Part shown: positions 1 through 4,532 of the stretch, piece by piece
Numbering within the stretch: the first letter of the stretch is position 1
How the letters are laid out: the number at the start of each line of letters is the position of its first letter
DNA from: an uncultured Oscillospiraceae bacterium
Lineage (GTDB): Bacteria; Bacillota; Clostridia; Oscillospirales; Oscillospiraceae
NCBI GenBank assembly: GCA_900756495.1
Contig: CAAEKI010000180.1
Location: forward strand, 1 to 5,476
Direction of reading: 5' to 3'
DNA length: 5,476 bases
Notes under the pieces: model-generated
The model's database searches: none
Seen by the model: only the letters and a program-made list of their open reading frames with translations
Told to the model about the DNA's origin: nothing
Position numbers and translations under genes: made by a program

Positions 1-2208
1 CCGGAGCTGGGGGCACAATTTACCGTCACCTTTGCGGTGGACGGCCATGAGACGGCCCAGACATTCACCCTGTGCGGCTGGTGGGAGTACGACGAGGCGA
101 TTGTCGCCAACCACATTCTCATCCCTGAGAGCCGGTTGGACGCAGTACTGGCAGAGGTAGGGGTGACCCCTCCCGGCAGCGACGGTATGACCGGATCCTG
201 GAATCTGGATGTAATGCTCCAGCACGGCGCCCGCTCCATTGCCGCCGATCTGGATAAAATTCTTGCAGACCACGGCTATCAGGCGGAAACCCCGGGGGAG
301 GCCAACTACATTTCCACCGGCGTCAACTGGGGCTATACCGGGGCGCAGCTTTCCGATAAGCTGGACCCCAGCGTGGTGGCCATCATAGTGGGGATGGTGG
401 CGCTGATTCTGCTCACCGGATACCTTATCATCTACAATGTGTTCCAGATTTCAGTGGCCGGGGACATCCGCTTCTACGGCCTGCTGAAAACCATCGGCAC
501 CACGCCCCGGCAGCTCCGTCGGATCATCCGCACCCAGGCTTTGCTTCTCTCTCTGGTAGGAATCCCCGCCGGACTGCTGTTGGGCTGGCTGCTGGGCGGC
601 GTACTCACTCCTGTCGTTACCGCCCGGCTCAATGCCGTGACCACCGTGGTGTCGGTAAGCCCGCTCCTCTTTGCGGGCGCAGCAATCTTTGCCCTGGTGA
701 CCGTCCTCATGTCCTGCAACCGCCCCGGCCGTCTGGCCGGTAAAGTCTCTCCGGTAGAGGCGGTGCGCTACACGGAGGGCAAGACGCTGAAGCGGAACGG
801 GAAACGAAACGGCAAGGGCGTATCTCTGCTGTCCATGGCCTGGGCCAATCTGGGCCGCAGCCGGGGCAAGACGGTGATCACTGTCTTGTCTTTGGCCCTG
901 GCGGTCGTACTGCTGACTATGACGGTCACCTTCACGGGCGGCTTTGATTTGGACAAATATGTGTCCAACTTCACCGCCAGCGACTTTATCCTGGCCGATG
1001 CGGGGCAGTTCCAGACCGGTGGGGACAGCTTCAACGAAGATATGGCGGTTCCCCAGGAGGTCATTGGTGCCGTGGACGCTCAGGGCGGCATCACGGAGAG
1101 CGGCCGCGTCTACGGTAAGACTGCTACGGCGTTGGAATTTGTCACCGAGGAGTATTACCGCTCCACATGGGGCCGGTGGAACACCCAGGAACAGCTGGAC
1201 AGTATGATTCAATTTATCGACCGCACTGAGGAGGGCCTGTTGGCAGACCGGGTGCAGCTTTACGGCATGGAGTCTTTTGCTCTGGACCATTTGACAGTGC
1301 TGAACGGAGACCTCTCCAAGCTCAATGATTCCGATGGTAACTACATCGCCGCCGTATACAGCGCCGACGACTACGGCAACCCTGAGATGGACAGCCACTG
1401 GGCCCGTTTGGGGGACACGGTGACCATCCGCTATGTGGAGGAGTACGAATACTATAACCCCACCAGCGGAGAGGTCTACGGCACCCAGGAGAAAGTTCCG
1501 GAAAACGCCCTTTGGGCCGAGCGCGCGACGAAATACCGGGACGTGGACTACACCGTGGCCGCCCTGCTGACAGTGCCCACCGCCCTGAGCTACCGATACT
1601 ATGGCGCGGACGAATTTGTCATGGGGGCGGAGACTTTTATCCGGGATACGGGTACCGACTGCGTCATGTACTACGCCTTTGATACCACCGACGAGGCCAA
1701 CGCCGCCATGGAATCCTTCCTGGCGGACTATACGGAGAATGTGAATCCGCAGTTTGATTACGAGAGCAAGACCACCTATGCCGGGGAGTTTGAGAGTACC
1801 CGGAGTATGTTCCTGCTATTGGGCGGAGCTCTGAGCTTTATTGTAGGTCTGGTGGGTGTGCTCAACTTCTTCAACGCCATCCTCACCAGCATCACCGCCC
1901 GCCGCCGGGAGCTGGCGGTACTCCAATCCATCGGCATGACAGCCCGACAGCTGCGGACCATGTTGGCTCTGGAGGGGCTGCTCTATACCCTGGGAGCCAC
2001 CCTGCTGGCCCTGGCACTGATTTTGGTGACCGCGCCCTTTGTGGGCCCTGCCCTCAACGGACTAATCTGGTTTTTCACCTATCGGTTTACCCTCTGCCCT
2101 GTTGCCGTGGTGCTGCCGCTGTTTGCGGCGTTGGGGATCGCCATCCCGGTGTTTACCTGCCGGGCCGCCCAGCGCTATTCCGTAGTGGAGCGCCTGCGGC
2201 AGGAATAA
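1..2208 (+). CDS. FtsX-family ABC transporter permease, 5' end outside the window
   Basis: Membrane subunit of an ABC transporter of the MacB/BceB/LolC-like FtsX class. Such proteins work with a separate ATPase to extrude or mechanically release substrates such as peptides, antibiotics or lipoproteins. The frame is open from base 1, and the residues before the first in-frame GTG (37) still read like the family's first extracellular domain, so the true start is upstream. Counting from that GTG (723 codons), hydrophobic segments lie near residues 113-138, 165-195, 205-227, 278-300, 591-618, 641-668 and 684-708. A missing N-terminal helix would make eight. Two FtsX domains are visible, each with the cytoplasmic signature after its first helix: RFYGLLKTIGTTPRQL near 145-160 and RRRELAVLQSIGMTARQL near 622-639. 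A large outer domain of about 290 residues separates helices 4 and 5. Each half ends in the usual V-E-A/R-L/Y-type tail (EAVRY, VVERL). The partner ATPase is presumably upstream. Substrate cannot be told from this sequence. Family call is firm. Confidence 0.93.
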   Translation, partial: PELGAQFTVTFAVDGHETAQTFTLCGWWEYDEAIVANHILIPESRLDAVLAEVGVTPPGSDGMTGSWNLDVMLQHGARSIAADLDKILADHGYQAETPGEANYISTGVNWGYTGAQLSDKLDPSVVAIIVGMVALILLTGYLIIYNVFQISVAGDIRFYGLLKTIGTTPRQLRRIIRTQALLLSLVGIPAGLLLGWLLGGVLTPVVTARLNAVTTVVSVSPLLFAGAAIFALVTVLMSCNRPGRLAGKVSPVEAVRYTEGKTLKRNGKRNGKGVSLLSMAWANLGRSRGKTVITVLSLALAVVLLTMTVTFTGGFDLDKYVSNFTASDFILADAGQFQTGGDSFNEDMAVPQEVIGAVDAQGGITESGRVYGKTATALEFVTEEYYRSTWGRWNTQEQLDSMIQFIDRTEEGLLADRVQLYGMESFALDHLTVLNGDLSKLNDSDGNYIAAVYSADDYGNPEMDSHWARLGDTVTIRYVEEYEYYNPTSGEVYGTQEKVPENALWAERATKYRDVDYTVAALLTVPTALSYRYYGADEFVMGAETFIRDTGTDCVMYYAFDTTDEANAAMESFLADYTENVNPQFDYESKTTYAGEFESTRSMFLLLGGALSFIVGLVGVLNFFNAILTSITARRRELAVLQSIGMTARQLRTMLALEGLLYTLGATLLALALILVTAPFVGPALNGLIWFFTYRFTLCPVAVVLPLFAALGIAIPVFTCRAAQRYSVVERLRQE

Positions 2209-2209
2209 A

Positions 2210-2254
2210 AGAACCAGGCCTCAATAAGCGAGCGGCTTATTGAGGCCTGGTTCT
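2210..2254. terminator. Perfect 20-bp hairpin directly after the permease stop
   Basis: Arms 2210-2229 and 2235-2254 are perfectly complementary with a 5-base loop, starting two bases after the permease TAA. On the plus strand no T-run follows (CATAAAATAAAA). On the minus strand the hairpin is followed by TTTTATT, the better intrinsic-terminator tail. It may therefore mainly stop leftward transcription from the tRNA locus, acting as a bidirectional barrier or 3'-end stabiliser for the permease mRNA. Confidence 0.75.
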
Positions 2255-2256
2255 CA

Positions 2257-2304
2257 TAAAATAAAATTCGTCTGTTTTCTGCATGTAAGCGCAGAAAACA
2301 GACG
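2257..2304 (-). terminator. Intrinsic terminator of the original tRNA-Leu gene
   Basis: Perfect 14-bp stem (2269-2282 with 2291-2304, 8-base loop). On the minus strand it is followed by AATTTTATTTTA. It lies about 9 bases past the CCA end of the half-tRNA at 2314. This is where a tRNA terminator belongs, so this side probably preserves the original 3' flank of the tRNA gene. Confidence 0.8.
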
Positions 2305-2313
2305 GCAAAATTT

Positions 2314-2366
2314 TGGTGCGGGCATGGGGACTCGAACCCCAACGCATCACCGCACGAGAACCTAAA
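2314..2366 (-). pseudogene. 3' half of a tRNA-Leu(UAG) gene, cut at the anticodon loop
   Basis: On the minus strand this reads from the anticodon loop (TTTAGGT) through the 3' side of the anticodon stem, the variable arm, the T arm (GGGG/CCCC stem around TTCGAGT) and the 3' acceptor strand to ACCA. It matches the intact tRNA-Leu at 4228-4280 at 51 of 53 positions. The match stops exactly at the last base of the 7-base anticodon loop; the adjoining sequence (2367 onward, GGTGACG) is unrelated to a tRNA 5' half. Both differences are in the variable arm and keep its pairing (G-C for G-U, and G-U for A-U). This suggests descent from a functional allele, not random decay. It cannot make a tRNA. 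Its own terminator follows. Confidence 0.9.
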
Positions 2367-2376
2367 GGTGACGCCG

Positions 2377-2392
2377 CCTCAGTGAAGGTTTT
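2377..2392 (+). repeat. Left copy of a 16-bp inverted repeat flanking the islet
   Basis: CCTCAGTGAAGGTTTT lies 10 bases inside the left anticodon-loop junction. Its exact reverse complement is at 4356-4371, 7 bases inside the right junction. It ends on the first base of the SWIM gene's stop codon. It could be an integrase arm site or a terminal inverted repeat. The role is inferred only from position. Confidence 0.7.
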
Positions 2393-2847
2393 TATGATTC
2401 AATATGTTCCCGGACAAAGCGCTCCCATTGCCATTCCGGGCCGGTTTCCAGTACCTCCAGCAGCAGTTCCTGTGCTTCTCGCTTTTTGAGGCTATATACA
2501 TATTTGACCAGCGTATTGGCAAGCTCATCCTGATAATTCTCCAATTCTTCCTGTTCCTTCAAAACTTCTGCATAGTATTTTTCTGCTTCCTGCGGAAATG
2601 CGGTAAAGTATGTTGCAACCATGTGCTTGCAGATAACTTTCCTGCCATCGGCATGAGGGCATGTACAGGAGGACTGGCGTATATGCTCTAAATCTATGAC
2701 GACAGTATATGGTTCTTTTCTGCTCCCGGAAACAACAGCGCGGAAGCGCGTGCTTTCGGGATGTTCTAGGTTTGATACTTTTTTACTCTTGAAATATTCA
2801 TATCCCCTCCAACGGGACTTCATGCTGGATGCAGTAAGCAGGCTCAT
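2392..2847 (-). CDS. Small SWIM zinc-finger protein
   Basis: A protein of 151 residues built around one SWIM zinc finger, a C-x-C-x(n)-C-x-H module that binds zinc and usually mediates DNA or protein contacts. The ligands are C61, C63, C73 and H75 (CTCPHADGRK then VICKH). The N-terminal 55 residues hold a basic start (SMKSRWRGYEYF) and a short beta-rich stretch before the finger, a usual arrangement in SWIM proteins. Residues 86-135 are charged and probably helical or coiled. There is no ATPase or nuclease domain, unlike the large SWIM-helicase proteins. The start at 2847 is chosen because its ATG overlaps the upstream Fic stop as ATGA and follows AAGGGAGA at 6 bases; the longer frame from 2883 has no such support. 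Translation is probably coupled to the Fic remnant. No promoter of its own is visible. Biological role unknown. Confidence 0.85.
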   Translation of the reverse strand: MSLLTASSMKSRWRGYEYFKSKKVSNLEHPESTRFRAVVSGSRKEPYTVVIDLEHIRQSSCTCPHADGRKVICKHMVATYFTAFPQEAEKYYAEVLKEQEELENYQDELANTLVKYVYSLKKREAQELLLEVLETGPEWQWERFVREHIES

Positions 2848-3287
2848 GTCCTGTCTCCCTTCTGGAGGATGATATATCCCCAAGACTTACCGATACGAAT
2901 CTTTTTGATTCGTCCTTCCTCTGTCATTATGGCGAGAATTCGGTTTGCAGTAGCAGCAGATACGTCCAGCATCTTCCGTACACCAGCATTGGTGATCGTG
3001 CTGTTCTTTTCCAGAAAATGCTTGATTAGATGCCACCGCTGTTCCTCAGTACTCATATTTTCTGTGCTGCCAGTCTGCACAGCATCCAGCAGCGCCTCTT
3101 TAATGGCAGAGAGCATAAATTCGATAAAGACGGTGGATTCCGCTTCGTTGCTGGAGCGATTGATCGCCTGATAGTATTCGTCCTGCCGGTCGTGAATCAT
3201 GGACTCCATCGGGAGTCAGGCGAACATCGGCGCCCATTGGGTCAGGAGCAGAGTGTGCCATAGGCGTCCGATTCGCCCGTTTCCATC
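2844..3287 (-). pseudogene. Fic-family protein, 5'-truncated and interrupted by a stop codon
   Basis: C-terminal half of a Fic-domain protein, a family whose members transfer AMP or other groups to proteins and often act as toxins or regulators. Reading from 3287 the frame gives DGNGRIGRLW, the second half of the Fic core HPFxxGNGR, then HTLLLTQWAPMFA, an in-frame TGA at 3216-3218, and LPMESMIHDRQDEYYQAI. In the family the stop position is normally an aromatic residue (FA-W/Y-LP), so TGG to TGA is the likely change. After the Fic end come about 25 linker residues and a winged-helix segment (about HLIKHFLEKN to GYIIL), the usual C-terminal DNA-binding domain. The catalytic His and everything upstream are missing: before 3287 the same frame has another stop and the base composition turns AT-rich. 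An ATG at 3209 could still give a 121-residue wHTH fragment. The 3' end overlaps the SWIM gene by four bases. Confidence 0.85.
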
Positions 3288-3477
3288 TCAATAATGAACA
3301 TAAGTCAAAGATTTTTATAATTTCATTTTTAAATTGTTATAATAATAACTACTAGTAAAAACAATCCTGCCGAACATTTTTTCATATTAACATAAAAAAT
3401 CAATTAATTAGTTGATTTTTTTACAAATTTCTTTTTTGGCAATTTTTCAATCAATTACTTGAAAAAATAACCTATTT
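3288..3477. other. AT-rich spacer between the Fic remnant and the GNAT gene
   Basis: About 190 bases of very AT-rich non-coding DNA beginning where Fic homology stops. The base composition differs sharply from the Fic and SWIM genes, so the junction near 3287-3300 is probably a recombination or deletion breakpoint. The spacer holds two weak A/T hairpins and no gene I can support. Confidence 0.6.
3394..3421 (-). terminator. Weak A/T-rich hairpin, possible GNAT terminator
   Basis: Arms 3394-3403 (AAAAAATCAA) and 3412-3421 are perfectly complementary around TTAATTAG, and either direction ends in a T-run. It lies about 55 bases past the GNAT stop. The stem has a single G-C pair, so its strength is doubtful. 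A second, similar hairpin (3443-3450 with 3459-3466) has no T-run behind it. Confidence 0.4.
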
Positions 3478-3972
3478 TTAAAAGGAATCACTTTTACTGT
3501 GCTTTACAAACAGCAATTTGTTTGACTTGCCCCCCAAAAACTCCATCTCTAATTCAAACAATTTTGATGAGAGCTGATGTATCTTTCCTGTTTCACAAAA
3601 GCCCTGTTTCCGATAAAGCATTTGTGCCTTCATATTGTTATTCAACACCCACAAATGCGATTTGCCAGCACATTCGTTTATTGCGAAACGCAATAGTTCT
3701 GTCCCATAGCCTTTGTGCTGCTCAGATGGCAAAATATATAAATTCTCAATCAAACTGTCTTGAATCGATACGATTCCAACTGGTATGTCTTTAATAAGCA
3801 TATAGATCTGTTTGCCATTCTGCATTTCTTTTTCCAGAAATGCTTTCTGGCGTTCGGCAGTATGTTGAGTTATGAAGCTTTCACTGCAAAAAGCAGCATG
3901 TGAATCCCGCCACGACTTTGCGTGTATCTCTGCGGCAGTCTGTAAATTGGCATCATTAACTTTGACAATCAT
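3478..3972 (-). CDS. GNAT-family N-acetyltransferase
   Basis: Cytoplasmic acetyltransferase of 164 residues, expected to move an acetyl group from acetyl-CoA to an amine. Motif A, which binds the CoA pyrophosphate, is at residues 78-91 (LYILPSEQHKGYGT), with the Q-x-K-G-x-G loop at 85-90 in place of the commoner R-G-x-G. Motif B follows at 108-125 (W-V-L-N-N-N ... A-x-x-L-Y-x-K-x-G-F), the standard C-terminal half of the fold. The N-terminus (AEIHAKSWRDSH) resembles members annotated as acting on small molecules or ribosomal proteins, but substrate cannot be assigned. About 15 residues, rich in Lys and Ser, extend beyond the usual end. The gene is much more AT-rich than the permease and kinase, suggesting separate acquisition. 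A weak AGG lies 9 bases before the ATG, and a plausible promoter lies about 57 bases upstream. Confidence 0.9.
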   Translation of the reverse strand: MIVKVNDANLQTAAEIHAKSWRDSHAAFCSESFITQHTAERQKAFLEKEMQNGKQIYMLIKDIPVGIVSIQDSLIENLYILPSEQHKGYGTELLRFAINECAGKSHLWVLNNNMKAQMLYRKQGFCETGKIHQLSSKLFELEMEFLGGKSNKLLFVKHSKSDSF

Positions 3973-4028
3973 AAATTCTGGCCTATCTTCGCAACTTCTA
4001 ATTTGTCTTGCTCTTAACGGTTACTTTT

Positions 4029-4057
4029 ATTATACTATACATAAAAACAAATGTACA
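4029..4057 (-). promoter_or_regulatory. Predicted promoter of the GNAT gene
   Basis: On the minus strand TGTACA (4052-4057) is followed after exactly 17 bases by a perfect TATAAT (4029-4034). The -35 matches the consensus at four of six positions. Transcription would start near 4022, giving a leader of about 50 bases. It is the only convincing promoter between the tRNA terminator and the SWIM gene, so Fic/SWIM expression may depend on read-through from here. Confidence 0.55.
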
Positions 4058-4170
4058 GAGCGTGATATCCTCTCTGGCTGATTTTCAAAAAAGTTTGGAT
4101 GCGTACATGCGCTTTTATAACTAAGTATTGCCTCATCAGCCCTTGACATATAAGGCTCCTACCCGTTTTG

Positions 4171-4219
4171 AGAAAAAGAGAGGGTTGTTTTTCGACTTTA
4201 CAGTTCGAAAAACAACCCT
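4171..4219 (-). terminator. Intrinsic terminator of the intact tRNA-Leu
   Basis: Perfect 15-bp stem (4181-4195 with 4205-4219, 9-base loop). On the minus strand it is followed by CTCTTTTTCTC, and it starts 9 bases past the CCA end of the tRNA. Its sequence is unrelated to the terminator behind the 3' remnant (2269-2304), so the two tRNA 3' halves have different downstream flanks. Confidence 0.85.
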
Positions 4220-4227
4220 GCTTCAGT

Positions 4228-4312
4228 TGGTGCGGGCATGGGGACTCGAACCCCAACACATCACTGCACGAGAACCTAAATCTCGCATGTCTACCAATTC
4301 CATCATGCCCGC
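4228..4312 (-). tRNA. tRNA-Leu, anticodon UAG, CCA encoded
   Basis: Class II tRNA of 85 bases. The acceptor stem GCGGGCA pairs perfectly with TGCCCGC, followed by discriminator A and encoded CCA (4228-4230). The D arm holds AATTGGTAGA. The anticodon stem is CGAGA/TCTCG around the loop TTTAGGT, giving anticodon TAG (4276-4278), which reads CUN leucine codons. The long variable arm is characteristic of leucine (TGCA-GTGA-TGTG, G-U pairs allowed). The T arm is GGGG/CCCC around TTCGAGT. All stems pair, so it should be functional. No -35/-10 pair is seen immediately upstream; the nearest good one is at 4443-4471, beyond the 5' remnant. A terminator follows directly. Confidence 0.97.
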
Positions 4313-4319
4313 ATATATA

Positions 4320-4350
4320 AGAGGCAGGAACATCCTGCCTCTATTTTGTT
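4320..4350 (+). terminator. Perfect short hairpin just upstream of the tRNA
   Basis: A 10-bp perfect stem (4320-4329 with 4333-4342) with a 3-base loop. On the plus strand it is followed by ATTTTGTT, a terminator-like tail. On the minus strand, in the tRNA precursor, it is followed by TTATATAT and then the tRNA 5' end 8 bases away. It may be a leftover terminator, a block to antisense transcription, or a leader structure that affects processing. No plus-strand gene ends here. Confidence 0.5.
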
Positions 4351-4355
4351 ATCAG

Positions 4356-4371
4356 AAAACCTTCACTGAGG
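4356..4371 (-). repeat. Right copy of the 16-bp inverted repeat
   Basis: Exact reverse complement of 2377-2392, lying 7 bases inside the right tRNA junction. Such a perfect 16-bp match is unlikely by chance in a window this size, and both copies sit at tRNA anticodon-loop breakpoints. On the minus strand it directly continues the 5' half-tRNA remnant, so part could alternatively be decayed variable arm. Confidence 0.7.
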
Positions 4372-4378
4372 TGACAGT

Positions 4379-4415
4379 ACCTAGACATCATGTCCGCTAG
4401 TTCCATCATATCCGC
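4379..4415 (-). pseudogene. Decayed 5' half of a tRNA-Leu gene
   Basis: On the minus strand it begins GCGGATATGATGGAA and matches the first 27 bases of the intact tRNA-Leu at 21 positions, keeping the D-arm core and GACATG. It then runs into TAGGT, the anticodon-loop sequence, with about two bases lost. The next bases no longer form an anticodon stem and no T arm or acceptor 3' strand follows. It lies about 20 bases downstream of the likely start point of a good minus-strand promoter, as a real tRNA gene would. It may be the 5' partner of the 3' half at 2314-2366. Their acceptor strands now pair imperfectly (one A-C mismatch, one wobble), so a different parent tRNA-Leu is possible. Confidence 0.75.
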
Positions 4416-4442
4416 AGCGTTCAGCATAAAATGTTGTTCCCT

Positions 4443-4471
4443 ATTTTAACATTCCCGCAGGAAAAAGTCAA
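4443..4471 (-). promoter_or_regulatory. Predicted promoter of the tRNA-Leu locus
   Basis: On the minus strand TTGACT (4466-4471) and TAAAAT (4443-4448) are spaced by 17 bases, each matching the consensus at five of six positions. The start point would be near 4436, about 20 bases before the 5' half-tRNA. It is the likely driver of the intact tRNA, reading through the remnant and the hairpin at 4320-4342. Confidence 0.7.
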
Positions 4472-4500
4472 TTGCACAGGGGATGGGATAGGGATATAAT
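4472..4500 (+). promoter_or_regulatory. Predicted promoter of the pyridoxal kinase gene
   Basis: TTGCAC (4472-4477), 17 bases, then a perfect TATAAT (4495-4500). The -35 matches only at TTG. The start would be near 4507, leaving a leader of about 25 bases with GGAGGAGG (4518-4525) 7 bases before the ATG. Its -35 directly abuts the -35 of the divergent tRNA promoter, so the two polymerases would compete. Confidence 0.7.
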
Positions 4501-4532
4501 AGGCACGATGTGAGAGCGGAGGAGGAATTCCG

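Larger units (their letters stand above)
2367..4378. mobile_element. Putative eroded genomic islet inserted in a tRNA-Leu anticodon loop
   Basis: This accessory segment lies between two tRNA-Leu remnants, each ending in an anticodon-loop heptamer: ACCTAAA at 2360-2366 and ACCTAGA at 4379-4385, one mismatch apart. A 16-bp inverted repeat sits just inside both ends (2377-2392 and 4356-4371). The contents are a SWIM gene, a truncated Fic gene, a GNAT gene in AT-rich DNA, and an intact tRNA-Leu. Tyrosine recombinases often use the anticodon loop of tRNA genes as a 7-bp crossover, so this geometry suggests integrase-mediated entry. No integrase or excisionase remains. An alternative boundary is the intact tRNA itself, in which case the islet is about 2360-4280 and the upstream remnant is a separate event. 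Confidence 0.55.

Noticed and set aside
451..1398. 315-codon open frame on the minus strand inside the permease
   Set aside because: It lies antisense to a clear FtsX frame with membrane segments and family motifs. The translated sequence is low in family-like features and rich in residues expected from reverse reading of GC-rich codons. No ribosome site was seen.
2848..2883. N-terminal extension of the SWIM protein to an ATG at 2883
   Set aside because: It would overlap the Fic frame by about 40 bases. The ATG at 2847 has the ATGA overlap and the AAGGGAGA ribosome site.
3100..3291. 63-codon minus-strand frame starting near the Fic breakpoint
   Set aside because: It is a shifted frame. The adjacent frame reads DGNGR...QWAPMFA and continues the Fic protein, so this one is a shadow.
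4143..4148. TTGACA on the plus strand resembling a -35 box
   Set aside because: No -10-like hexamer occurs 16-18 bases downstream and no plus-strand gene follows; the region is the antisense side of the tRNA terminator.
4128..4400. Open frame of 90 codons on the plus strand
   Set aside because: It runs through the terminator and across the antisense of the tRNA gene, so it is not coding.
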